A stretch of 13,094 bases of DNA, from positions 1-13,094 of the forward strand of contig JAEZCN010000067.1 in the NCBI GenBank assembly GCA_023433515.1, written 5' to 3'. Within the stretch, counting starts at the first letter, position 1, and every line of letters begins with the position of its first letter. This stretch comes from Pseudomonadota bacterium (GTDB lineage: Bacteria > Pseudomonadota > Gammaproteobacteria > Steroidobacterales > Steroidobacteraceae). A program made the position numbers and the translations under genes. Below the pieces are notes generated by a model. That model had not been told where the DNA came from. It did not search any database and saw only the letters and a program-made list of their open reading frames with translations. Below are positions 1-7,792 of this stretch, one piece after another.

Positions 1-83
1 CGGCTTACATGACCTAGGGCGGGGGCCCGGCCACGACCCCTTCGGATTTCATGAAGAGTGGGCGTCAGCCCTGAGCAAGTGGC

Positions 84-392
84 CTAGCGAGCTGTGTAAG
101 CATCCATCATGAGCCCAGTGCCGCCGCGCGAAACGTGCGCAACGACGGCCGTGCGACGATGCAGCTTCGTGACCGCGCCGAGATTGATCGCGAACGCGAG
201 CTCGACCTGCTGGCCCTTGCGCAATCCGAGGTTGGTCGTTTCGACGAACACACCCGTCGCCGAAAGATTGATGGCCCGACACAGTTTCTTTCGACCCGTG
301 GGCGTCGTGATGTACACCGTCGTGCGCGCACGGTGCCGCGTATGCAACCTCCGCTCCACCGACTGAATCCCCGCTGTTGTCGTTTTGCTCAT
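84..392 (-). CDS. Small single-domain PilZ protein (c-di-GMP receptor)
   Basis: A 102-residue protein consisting of little more than one PilZ domain. Both c-di-GMP-binding signatures are visible: the RxxxR arm (Arg15 to Arg19, within ERRLHTRHR) and the beta-barrel motif NLSATG (Asn42, Ser44, Gly47), which matches [D/N]xSxxG. It is therefore expected to bind c-di-GMP in the cytoplasm and pass the signal to a partner. The ATG at 390-392 follows AGGAG six bases upstream. It lies 94 bases downstream of the nuclease gene on the same strand, close to the type IV pilus operon, so an effect on pilus function or surface attachment is plausible but only inferred from position. The length is too short for an attached effector domain. 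The family call is firm; the target is unknown, and it is not clearly the PilZ orthologue of the holB-pilZ-tatD locus. Confidence 0.85.
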   Translation of the reverse strand: MSKTTTAGIQSVERRLHTRHRARTTVYITTPTGRKKLCRAINLSATGVFVETTNLGLRKGQQVELAFAINLGAVTKLHRRTAVVAHVSRGGTGLMMDAYTAR

Positions 393-442
393 CAGGCTCT
401 CCTGACCGGATTATTGCCTTGTGCGACGGGCTTTTTGATAGG

Positions 443-460
443 AACTCAACTTAATGAGTT
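443..460. repeat. Short inverted repeat AACTCA-N6-TGAGTT
   Basis: Perfect 6-base arms at 443-448 and 455-460 enclose six A/T-rich bases in the gap between the nuclease gene and the PilZ gene. No T-run follows on either strand, so it does not look like an intrinsic terminator. It could be an operator or a small hairpin upstream of the PilZ gene, or chance. Confidence 0.35.
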
Positions 461-486
461 TCGCAGGAAATTTCACGTTCTGCGGT

Positions 487-1452
487 TTACGACGATCCCC
501 CGACCCCGTCTGACACCCGAAGCCGTATGAATACCGGGCAGTGATCCGACAATTTGCGGCGTAAAGCATCCCGGGGTCGGTAAAGGGCGCGCCCGAACGA
601 GTCGCTGACCATCCGGCGGGCGAGGTCGCGGCCCAGGAGGATGTAATCGATGTATCCACTAAAGGTCTGCGAGGGCATGCAGTTTTCGAAAGGCCGCCCC
701 TCGGCCGTATTGACTAGATCCGCGCCCGGTGGATCGCCGTCGTCGATGTCCAGCCACAGGGAGCTTTCGACCGACTCGCGTCGCAGGTCGCGATTGAAAT
801 CGCCCAGGACCCCGAACGGGATGTTCTCCGCGGCGCGCGCGTCGATCCAGCGCTCGAGCACGGGCACCTGGCGCATGAGCTCCCCGCACGCGGGTCGCTC
901 GGAATCCAGGCGATCGCGCGAGCAGCCCGACTTCAGGTGCACCGACAGCAACGCGATTTCCCGCGCTGTGCCGGGAAAGAGCCGCACCTCGACGCCGCGC
1001 CGTACCTCGTCGGTGAGCGAGAGCTCGAACAGGTCGGGGCCGCAGCGGAATGGCAATCCTCGCCGGATCGCGAAGCCGTTGTTCTGCACGGCGATGCGGC
1101 CCGAGAAACAGAACTCGTGACCCGGAAACACGAGCTTTGCCGCCTCGGGGCCGTCGACTTCCTGCAGGGCGATCACGTCCGCGTCCAGGGATTTCGCGTG
1201 GCGGCGCAGTACCGCGATGTCTTCGTGGCTGCGAGTGAGTTCGTGCGCGACGTTGCAAGGAATCGCGCGCCGCGCGCCGTTACGCGGTGCGTCGCGTGGC
1301 GTGCAGGCCGGGGTGAGCGCCCGCAGCGTTTCGGGCGTCATGAACCATTCGAGGTTCCAGGTCGCGATCTTGATCTCGCGGGGTTCGGCGTGCGCGGCCG
1401 CGCAGACGACAAAAGAGAAGAGCGACCCGAAGGTCGCCCATCTCCTGATCAG
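487..1452 (-). CDS. Exported endonuclease/exonuclease/phosphatase-family protein (start uncertain)
   Basis: The reading frame holds all the marks of the Mg-dependent EEP fold (DNase I, exonuclease III, inositol phosphatase). Numbering from a start at 1452, KIATWNLEW carries Asn33, IALQEVDG carries the metal-binding Glu98, LLSVHLKSG follows near 170, GDFNRD carries Asp218 and Asn220, and the C-terminal SDH triad lies at 302-304. Before the domain is a typical signal peptide: basic IRRW, a hydrophobic core, and cleavage after AHA at residue 22, so the protein is exported. It lies directly behind pilE on the same strand. The start is a problem: between the pilE stop and the codon WFM at 1341 there is no in-frame ATG, GTG or TTG, and starting at 1341 would remove the WNLEW motif. 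I placed the start at a CTG (1450-1452) that gives a 22-residue signal peptide; an ATT at 1477-1479 or 1471-1473 is as possible. An in-frame GTG at 1585-1587 would overlap pilE by 101 bases and bury the signal peptide. Substrate (DNA or phosphoester) cannot be told. Confidence 0.8.
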   Translation of the reverse strand: MIRRWATFGSLFSFVVCAAAHAEPREIKIATWNLEWFMTPETLRALTPACTPRDAPRNGARRAIPCNVAHELTRSHEDIAVLRRHAKSLDADVIALQEVDGPEAAKLVFPGHEFCFSGRIAVQNNGFAIRRGLPFRCGPDLFELSLTDEVRRGVEVRLFPGTAREIALLSVHLKSGCSRDRLDSERPACGELMRQVPVLERWIDARAAENIPFGVLGDFNRDLRRESVESSLWLDIDDGDPPGADLVNTAEGRPFENCMPSQTFSGYIDYILLGRDLARRMVSDSFGRALYRPRDALRRKLSDHCPVFIRLRVSDGVGGSS

Positions 1453-1486
1453 TTTCGCGAGTGATTCCGGAATTCGAATCGAATTG

Positions 1487-1927
1487 CTACCAGCACTTTT
1501 CGAGAGCCGCGGATCCGGTTCTATCCCGGGCGCCGGACTGAGTGAGCGTGAGTGTGCCGCAATCCGTGTCGCGCGCCAATTGCGCACCGACGGGTGTGGC
1601 GGTGATCGTATACGTCCGCGACGTCGGCGCGGCGACCGTGATCGTGTACCTGTTGTCGAGATCACTGTCGGTGTCGCATGCCAGGGCCACGGCCGGATCG
1701 GCGTCCTCGTACGACATGTTGGTGGTGTAGTAACGCTCCATGGATTGCGCGTACTCGAGCATGCATGCCTTGGCCGCGGCGCGGTTGGTGCGCACGATGT
1801 ATGCCGTGTACGAGGGGATCGCGATGGCGGCGAGGATGCTGATGATGACCACCACGATCATGACTTCGATGAGGGTGAAACCTCTCGAATGGCGGACAGC
1901 GTTGTTCCGGCTGGCGAACGGGTTCAT
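1487..1927 (-). CDS. pilE: Type IV pilin PilE
   Basis: A 146-residue type IVa prepilin. The 16-residue leader ends in SRG and the prepilin peptidase PilD should cut before FTLIEVMIVVVIISILAAIA, which has the invariant Glu5 of mature pilins and the long hydrophobic N-terminal helix that packs the pilus core. Four cysteines follow, in AKACMLEY, LACDTDSD, DCGTLT and the C-terminal EKCW; the last two bound a typical disulfide-closed D-region. The ATG at 1925-1927 has AGGGA eight bases upstream and begins 14 bases after pilY1 ends, so it belongs to the same transcript. In Pseudomonas-type clusters this position after pilY1 holds the minor pilin PilE, whereas in other families the same PilE-like protein is a main subunit. 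Whether it is the major or a minor pilin here cannot be decided from the window. Confidence 0.92.
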   Translation of the reverse strand: MNPFASRNNAVRHSRGFTLIEVMIVVVIISILAAIAIPSYTAYIVRTNRAAAKACMLEYAQSMERYYTTNMSYEDADPAVALACDTDSDLDNRYTITVAAPTSRTYTITATPVGAQLARDTDCGTLTLTQSGARDRTGSAALEKCW

Positions 1928-1941
1928 GGTGAGATTCCCTG

Positions 1942-4900
1942 TTAGTTGAGGACTTCGCGCCAGCTCATGCGCGACGCGTCGACGTTGGTGCCCTGCGTAC
2001 GGATGGTCCTGGTCGTACCGTCGTCGAGACCCACCTGCATGACGTTCTCGACGAAGATCGGGTTGTTGGCGCTGCTGTCGAAGCCGATACCGGAGAGCAA
2101 GTCGCCATCGGCCGTATCCGCATCGTTGAACAACCCGTCGTGGTTCGTATCGAAGAACGTCTGCGGCAGCCGGGCGCCCGTGAACGGCGAGATGGCCATG
2201 ATGTAACCGCGGCCGGTGGGCTGGCAGACATCGACCAACGTCGGAATGCGCGAGGTGCCGATGAGCGCGCCACCCTGGAAGCGATTCGGAACGACCATGC
2301 GTTCGCCGCTCGTGGGCAGATCGATCAACCAGCCTTCCATGCCAGCCAGGTCATCGGCCGACCCTTCCGACAACGTTCGTGTCGTCGAGAAGTCGCCGAT
2401 CGCGCCCGATTCGGTGAACGTGCGCGCAACCAGGTTGCCACGCGCGGGCGCGGTGCCGCCGTCATCCTTGATGCCGTACCAGGTCTGGCGCTGCGTCGTG
2501 GTCAGGTCGGAAGAATTCAGATACTGACCCGTGCCGAAGAAGACCCAGGTGATGCCCGTGGACGGATCCCTGGCGACATTGGGTGCGGCGGTGATGGGCT
2601 GAGCCACGTTGCCGGCATCGACCGCGGTGAACAGGGACGATGGGGCGGGCGTGCCCGAAAGGCCCGTGAACTTCCACAGATTTCCGCGCAGGTCGCCCGC
2701 ATAGGCGGTGTCCGCGTAGCCATCGGCATCCGTGTCGCGTGCGAGCACGGCGCTCAGGCCGTTCGAGCCGGTCGCGGCCGTGTCCGCCACCGTGACGGTT
2801 CCGGAAGTCGCACCAATCAAGATGAGCGTAGCGGCGCCACTCGAGCTGTCCGGACCGTTGCCGAGAATCACACGCCAATCGCCGTTCGCGACCTGCGCAA
2901 TGACCGGTCGGCCGATGTTCTTGCCAAGGCTGGCGATATCCGCGGCGCCCTTTTCCCAGAGGAAGGTCGGTGCCAGCGGGTTGGTGATGTCCAGGGCGAA
3001 GATGCCGGGGCCTCCGCGGCCCATCGTTCCGACGAGCACCGTGCGCCAGGCGCTTCCATCCCAGACATCCGAAATGGCCATGTCGCCATCGACGAAATAC
3101 TTGTGTTCGTACTCGGGGTTGGCGAAGTCGGCGATACCGCGCAGGAACGATGCATTCGGCACGAAGGCGTACACCTCCTTGCCCGTCGAAGCATTGAAGG
3201 AGTGCAGCATTCCATCGTTGCCGCCCACGTAGAGAACGCCCAGGCGAGAAGCCTGCGCGGCCGCGAACGCAGCGTAGCTGCCGGCGCCATTGAACGAGGC
3301 CGTGGAGTACAGCGACGGGTTCGGCGCGCCGACGAAAACCGGGGTGGAATTCACCACGTCACCCAGGAGCGGGCTCCAGCCGGTTTCGGGCGCGAGGCGT
3401 GTGCGCAGCGCGCCATTGGTCTGCGAATCCTCTTTTGCACCGCTGCCACGCAGATAGTCGACGATGTTTTCGGCCGTCACCGCCCGTGCACCGGATGTCG
3501 GCATGCCGGTGAACGTGAGCAGGCTCGTCTGGCTGGAATGCAGGTTCGAGGCGCGGAACTGCAGGTAACCCCGGCCGAGCGCGTTTACGCGAATGTTCCG
3601 TGAGGCCCAGTTGGCTCGTGTGAGCGCGACACCCGGAGGAATCGGGCCGCTCGTGGGGTCGGCGACAGGCGTGCCAACCGTCCATACAGGCTGGGCGGAC
3701 AACGATCCGTCCATCGGATTCACCGCGTATGAATTGATCTGGCCGTAGTTCATGTTGCGGAACTGGGCCTGGAATGTGCGCGTTTCCGTGTCGAGTCGCG
3801 TCGAGTTCGCGGCCAGCGAGGCGCCCGAACCGACGCGTTCCGAGCCGATCTTCGCGAACGCGCGCGTGAGACTGTCGACCATCTTCTCGGCGTCGCTCGC
3901 CACGTAGAAGTTGTCGGGGCGCACCATCGAGCCCGAGGGATACGTGGACAAAGTGTCCTCGTTCGTATCCCACCAGTCCGACGGCAGCGCGGTCGCGTGG
4001 TTGACCGAGTCGAAGTCGTCGGGCACCGTGAAGCCGCCGTACTTGGCGGCGAGCCAGTACTGGTTGCGATGCAGTGGTTCAAGTCTCTGCGCTTCGCGCA
4101 CGTCCACCCAATGCGTGGAAACCGTCTGCTTGTTGGGCATCTCCTCTTCGGGACGCAGATCCTGGGTGTGCGCCCAGTACGCGAGGCCCGCGATGAAGGC
4201 CGAATTGTTTCGGCCGGTGAACTCGGTGTTGATGGTGATGCCTTCGAGGGTCGCCACCTTCTGGGTCCACTCGTGCACGTTTACGGAGTCGCCAGAGACG
4301 GCGCCCGGCATGGAGGGCTCTTCACTCGTGTTCGTCGTGCCGCGCAGGTTCTTGTCGCGGTGAGTGTTCGCGTCACCGATACCGAGGATCGCGGAGTTCT
4401 GGCACCAGTACTGGTACGGGTCGGTCCAGTCCGTGATCACGGGAAAGCCGTCGGCGAGCTCCCATCTGTTTTGCTCGGTGCCGCCGGAAATGTTCGTGTA
4501 CGCCGCCACGTTTCCGAGGTTGCGCAGGTAACGAAGCGCCGAGTAGTAGAGCTCGCTGACCGGGTCGATGCTCTTGTGGTTCTTGGTCGTCATCTGGCCG
4601 AACTTGTTGACGTAGTTGATGACGCCACTGTCTTTGATGAGGTAGTCCTCGGTCGCGAGTGACAGACGAGTGTTCGTGTTCAGGGCATCCTGATTGTCAG
4701 GGCTTCTCACCAGCACGCCGGTCCCCGAGTCCCACTCGGCATTGGGATTGCTTTCCGGAATGCCTGTCTCGGGATCCGGCAGAGTCGGTCCCACGAATTT
4801 CTGGCGCGCGCGGAGTACGCCACCATCGCGGGAAACCGCGTGATCGTTCAGGTAGCCGAATGCGCTGTACCTAATGCGGTGCGCGTATTTCTGGATCAGG

Positions 4901-5712
4901 CCTTCGGGCTTCGCGTATCCCGAGGGATAGGCGACGCAATTCTCTTCCAGCATGGCGTTGACGCAGACCTTCACGCGCACGCTGACTTCGAACACCGTCG
5001 TGCGATTGGCGAATTCGAGAGTCGTCGTGGCCGGGTCGTATACGGTCACCGTCGCGTTGTTCACATCGCCATCGCCGGACGTGAAGCGCATCTTGTTGCC
5101 CAGATCGCGTATCCGGGCTCTGAAGCTGGTCCAGTCCGCGGGCGTGGCGGCTCTCACGCGAGTGCCGCTGGTGCCGGTGCCCGTTGGCAGCCGGCGGTCC
5201 GGGTAGATGCCGTTGGTCGTATTGCCGTCGGAACGCGCCTTCTCGAGGATGGTTTCCTCAGTCGTGTCCTTGACGCGGTGGCCGCCGGTGAGCGCCTTGC
5301 GGAACGGGTCGATGGTCTGCGTGGCAGCCCAGTTGAGGAAATTGCCGCTCCACTCCTTGTTGGCGTAGCTGCAGGTGCGGCTCGTCGCGGCGCCCACGGG
5401 ATAGAAATACCGCTCCGTCTCGGTCTCGCTGTAGTGGTAGTTGTAGCACTTGTCGGAATCGAAGTAGCCGACATACTCCCGGGCCGACAGGTAGTCGGTC
5501 TCGATGTTGGCCTGGCTGTCGATGGTCGGATACTCGACCGATGGCACCAGCAGCAGGTTGCCGGGAACGTTGCCGCCCGAGGACAGCGGCGTTTGCCCGA
5601 CGATCTGCGCCGTGGCGGTGCCGGCGAAACCCGCGATCAGCAGCGCGAACAGCAGGCGCCACTTCTTCAGGACGGGCTCTTTCGTCGGAGCGATGCGAGT
5701 GTAGGCTGACAT
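1942..5712 (-). CDS. pilY1: Type IV pilus tip/biogenesis protein PilY1 (PilC family)
   Basis: A 1256-residue exported protein: the signal peptide runs through LLFALLIAGFAGTATA (about residues 20-35), preceded by a basic stretch. The N-terminal half carries PilC/PilY1 hallmarks, such as YFDSDKCYNYHY, EWSGNFLNWA and YWCQNSAILGIGDANTHRDK, but no clear DxSxS MIDAS motif of a working von Willebrand A domain. From about residue 780 (LLGDVVNSTPVFVG, VLYVGGNDGMLHSF, GTMGRGGPGIFALDITNP) it forms the C-terminal beta-propeller. Around residue 994 lies DTDADGYADTAYAGDLRGNL, the EF-hand-like calcium loop that in P. aeruginosa PilY1 controls pilus extension and retraction. A second loop of this kind, DTNHDGLFNDAD, lies near residue 1187. 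Family members sit at the pilus tip with the minor pilins and act in adhesion, surface sensing and retraction control. The ATG at 5710-5712 follows GAGG by eight bases, 30 bases after pilX. Confidence 0.95.
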   Translation of the reverse strand: MSAYTRIAPTKEPVLKKWRLLFALLIAGFAGTATAQIVGQTPLSSGGNVPGNLLLVPSVEYPTIDSQANIETDYLSAREYVGYFDSDKCYNYHYSETETERYFYPVGAATSRTCSYANKEWSGNFLNWAATQTIDPFRKALTGGHRVKDTTEETILEKARSDGNTTNGIYPDRRLPTGTGTSGTRVRAATPADWTSFRARIRDLGNKMRFTSGDGDVNNATVTVYDPATTTLEFANRTTVFEVSVRVKVCVNAMLEENCVAYPSGYAKPEGLIQKYAHRIRYSAFGYLNDHAVSRDGGVLRARQKFVGPTLPDPETGIPESNPNAEWDSGTGVLVRSPDNQDALNTNTRLSLATEDYLIKDSGVINYVNKFGQMTTKNHKSIDPVSELYYSALRYLRNLGNVAAYTNISGGTEQNRWELADGFPVITDWTDPYQYWCQNSAILGIGDANTHRDKNLRGTTNTSEEPSMPGAVSGDSVNVHEWTQKVATLEGITINTEFTGRNNSAFIAGLAYWAHTQDLRPEEEMPNKQTVSTHWVDVREAQRLEPLHRNQYWLAAKYGGFTVPDDFDSVNHATALPSDWWDTNEDTLSTYPSGSMVRPDNFYVASDAEKMVDSLTRAFAKIGSERVGSGASLAANSTRLDTETRTFQAQFRNMNYGQINSYAVNPMDGSLSAQPVWTVGTPVADPTSGPIPPGVALTRANWASRNIRVNALGRGYLQFRASNLHSSQTSLLTFTGMPTSGARAVTAENIVDYLRGSGAKEDSQTNGALRTRLAPETGWSPLLGDVVNSTPVFVGAPNPSLYSTASFNGAGSYAAFAAAQASRLGVLYVGGNDGMLHSFNASTGKEVYAFVPNASFLRGIADFANPEYEHKYFVDGDMAISDVWDGSAWRTVLVGTMGRGGPGIFALDITNPLAPTFLWEKGAADIASLGKNIGRPVIAQVANGDWRVILGNGPDSSSGAATLILIGATSGTVTVADTAATGSNGLSAVLARDTDADGYADTAYAGDLRGNLWKFTGLSGTPAPSSLFTAVDAGNVAQPITAAPNVARDPSTGITWVFFGTGQYLNSSDLTTTQRQTWYGIKDDGGTAPARGNLVARTFTESGAIGDFSTTRTLSEGSADDLAGMEGWLIDLPTSGERMVVPNRFQGGALIGTSRIPTLVDVCQPTGRGYIMAISPFTGARLPQTFFDTNHDGLFNDADTADGDLLSGIGFDSSANNPIFVENVMQVGLDDGTTRTIRTQGTNVDASRMSWREVLN

Positions 5713-5742
5713 AGTTAGGACCTCGAGGAATCTCTGGATGCG

Positions 5743-6330
5743 TCAGTACGGACGCTTGACCGTGGTCTGGAGCACGACGACGGAACGACCGCCGAGAGTC
5801 GCGGGATCGGCGCTGCGCGCCGTGACGCGGTAGAAGGCGACGTTGTCGGGCGCGGCGCCGCTGCCGTAATTGGCGGCGTCGGCGTTGTCGCGGGTGCCGA
5901 GATTGTTAGGGGCGCTGCCGGTGCCCATGAACTGGATGGTGTATTGCGGCACTCCCGGCGACATGTCGTCGTTGACGTCGTAGGTGTCGTCGACGTTGTG
6001 CCAGGTGGCGTCGGTTCCAGTGAACGCATTGGCCGGGACGTTCGGACAGGCGGCGGAGGAGCAATCGGTGCCCCCGAGCGCGGTGATCTGCCAGTTCGCG
6101 GTGATCGCGGCTTCCGCCGCGCGCAGCGCCGCCTCGCTGCGCTGAAAAGCCAGCGAACGGTCGTAACTGTTGGCGCTCATGCGTTCCTGCAGCACGGTGC
6201 CGCGGCTCGCCGCGAGACCGATGAGCGTCACCACCATGAGCAGGATCAGCGCCACGACCAGGGCGACGCCGCGCTGGTGGCGCGCGCGGACGCGCGTGGT
6301 GACTGAAGGATTCCGTTTCGCTGCGTTCAT
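5743..6330 (-). CDS. pilX: Type IV pilus minor pilin PilX
   Basis: A 195-residue prepilin-like protein. The leader ends in RHQRG and is followed by VALVVALILLMVVTLIGLAA and then ERMSANSYDRSLAFQRSEAA, the conserved PilX N-terminal block. The usual Glu at mature position 5 is replaced by Val (VALVV). By analogy with GspK of type II secretion, a subunit lacking Glu5 can sit at the very tip of the initiation complex; this part is inference. The remainder is a variable globular domain ending TTVKRPY. Its ATG overlaps the pilW stop (ATGA at 6327-6330), which indicates translational coupling, and pilY1 follows after 30 bases. PilX, with PilV, PilW and FimU/FimT, primes pilus assembly and helps recruit PilY1. 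Confidence 0.92.
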   Translation of the reverse strand: MNAAKRNPSVTTRVRARHQRGVALVVALILLMVVTLIGLAASRGTVLQERMSANSYDRSLAFQRSEAALRAAEAAITANWQITALGGTDCSSAACPNVPANAFTGTDATWHNVDDTYDVNDDMSPGVPQYTIQFMGTGSAPNNLGTRDNADAANYGSGAAPDNVAFYRVTARSADPATLGGRSVVVLQTTVKRPY

Positions 6331-7328
6331 GGCACGCGATTCCTCAAGGCGATCAGATAGGTGAAAGTGCGCTCGAGCCGACCGGAATTCTCGGACAGGT
6401 CGCTGCTGACGTTGGTATTCGCGGAGTTGAAGGTCAGCTCGACGAAAACCGAATTCACGGCGGCCCAGTCGGTAACGGTGGTCAGCGCCGACGGTTCCAC
6501 GATGTCGTCGCTGTCATTGGTACCGAAGCGAAGCTGCATGTCGGTGACGCCCGCGACGATTTCTTCCGTCACGACGACTCCGCCCGCCGTCAAACGGCTC
6601 CGGAACAGCGACCGACCGCCGTCCGCGGCGCGCCCGTTGTTACCGATGAACCAGGTGACGGCCGACAGGCGTCCGACGACTGCATTGCGCTGAAACGTGT
6701 GTGAGTTACCGGCGCCACCGTCACAGTTGGCGGGGAAACCGAGACCCGCGGTGCAATTGCCGGTCAGCCCGTAGTTGATCGTAGTCGTGGCGCCGTCATA
6801 GGTGCCGGCACGGAAGATCGTTGCGTGGTCGAAGTCGCACACGATCAACTGGTCGTTCGACGAGAGAGAAGTCGCGGTGGCGTTGTTGATCAGCATCTGC
6901 CGTGTCGCGACGCTGTGAATTTCCAGCGGGAATCCGCCGCCTTCCATTCCATGCAGGTGAAGTGTGTCGGTGCCGTCAACTCGCGTGCTCGCGGCCGTGC
7001 CGATCGCGACAGCCGGATCGGTATCGCTGCCGTTGTAGCCGCGCACGGCGTACCAGGTCTTCCACCACTGAGTGCCCGTGGCCAGCGCATTCGCGATGCG
7101 CTGTCCGTTGTCGCACCCGGTGCTGCCGCTCTGGCGGATATCGCGCGCCAGAAGCTCATGCGCGGTCCGCGCGCTTTCCTGGATCTGCGCCAGGCCCTCG
7201 TTGGTGCTGTAGCTGCGCTTGTTGGCGAGCATCACGCTGATCACGCCGGCGATGATGACCAGCCCGAGCACGAGGGCCACCATCAGCTCGACCATCGAGA
7301 AGCCGGATTGGCGATGCGCGCGACTCAT
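6327..7328 (-). CDS. pilW: Type IV pilus minor pilin PilW
   Basis: A 333-residue prepilin with a short leader, MSRAHRQSG, cut before FSMVELMVALVLGLVIIAGV; Glu5 of the mature form is present. The next conserved block, MLANKRSYSTNEGLAQIQES, and the late segment EEIVAGVTDMQLRFG are typical of PilW. The length is large for a pilin but normal for this family, the counterpart of GspJ. I chose the ATG at 7326-7328, because the frame stays open further upstream only as a shadow of pilV. This ATG overlaps the pilV stop as ATGA, and the pilW stop overlaps the pilX start in the same way, so translation of the three is likely coupled. The protein sits in the inner membrane before assembly and then in the pilus-tip minor pilin complex. 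Confidence 0.92.
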   Translation of the reverse strand: MSRAHRQSGFSMVELMVALVLGLVIIAGVISVMLANKRSYSTNEGLAQIQESARTAHELLARDIRQSGSTGCDNGQRIANALATGTQWWKTWYAVRGYNGSDTDPAVAIGTAASTRVDGTDTLHLHGMEGGGFPLEIHSVATRQMLINNATATSLSSNDQLIVCDFDHATIFRAGTYDGATTTINYGLTGNCTAGLGFPANCDGGAGNSHTFQRNAVVGRLSAVTWFIGNNGRAADGGRSLFRSRLTAGGVVVTEEIVAGVTDMQLRFGTNDSDDIVEPSALTTVTDWAAVNSVFVELTFNSANTNVSSDLSENSGRLERTFTYLIALRNRVP

Positions 7329-7792
7329 AACTGCACCCACGTCGTGATCTGCTGTTCTTCCTGGCCATCGGCGCCGCGCGAGTCGTTCCACTGAATGACG
7401 ATTTCGCACAAGGGGCCGTCGCAGTCGACGGATCCGGTCGCGTCTTCGCCCAGCGCGTTTTCTATGTTCGAACGCCATGCGGCGAGCACGGTTTCACGGA
7501 AGGTGTCTCCCGTGGGCGCCGCGTCGCCCAGGGCGATGTCGAATCGTGAGTTGATCGCGTTGGTGCGGTCGGCGCGCATGGCGTCCGCGATCGCGTGTGT
7601 TTCCGCGACGGCCATGCTGCGCTCCAGCGCGCTTTCGTTGTTGCGCATGGTGCGCACCTGCAGAGCGGCCATGCCGAGCAGGCCGATCGACAGGATCAGC
7701 AGGGCGATCAGGACTTCGATGATTCCGACGCCGCGCTGTGCGCGGATCGTCGGGCGTCGGTAGTCAACCTTGGTTCGGGAATGCATCAGCAT
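7325..7792 (-). CDS. pilV: Type IV pilus minor pilin PilV
   Basis: A 155-residue prepilin: leader ending RAQRG, then VGIIEVLIALLILSIGLLGM with Glu5, then AALQVRTMRNNESALERSMA and AETHAIADAMRADR, which are strongly conserved in PilV. It is the counterpart of GspI in type II secretion. Two starts are possible: ATG at 7790-7792 inside the end of fimT, or ATG at 7784-7786, which shares a base with the fimT stop (TGATG). The second gives a 153-residue protein and the commoner kind of overlap. The gene ends in an ATGA overlap with pilW. It belongs to the minor-pilin complex that starts pilus assembly and presents PilY1. Confidence 0.92.
   Translation of the reverse strand: MLMHSRTKVDYRRPTIRAQRGVGIIEVLIALLILSIGLLGMAALQVRTMRNNESALERSMAVAETHAIADAMRADRTNAINSRFDIALGDAAPTGDTFRETVLAAWRSNIENALGEDATGSVDCDGPLCEIVIQWNDSRGADGQEEQQITTWVQL

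Noticed and set aside
60..71. GGGC-GTCA-GCCC hairpin after the PilZ gene as a terminator
   Set aside because: The stem is only four pairs and no T-run follows on the minus strand.
1487..1665. The nuclease frame stays open back to an ATG at 1665 inside pilE
   Set aside because: The extra residues are Arg/Pro/Ser-rich shadow sequence of pilE, and they would bury the signal peptide about 70 residues inside the protein.
2140..3603. Long plus-strand open frame of 487 codons opposite pilY1
   Set aside because: It is antisense to a well-recognised pilY1, Arg/Gly-rich, without any recognisable motif; such frames are common in GC-rich DNA.
4840..5709. Plus-strand open frame of 289 codons opposite the start of pilY1
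   Set aside because: It covers the pilY1 signal peptide and N-terminal domain on the other strand and shows only low-complexity Val/Gly/Arg sequence.
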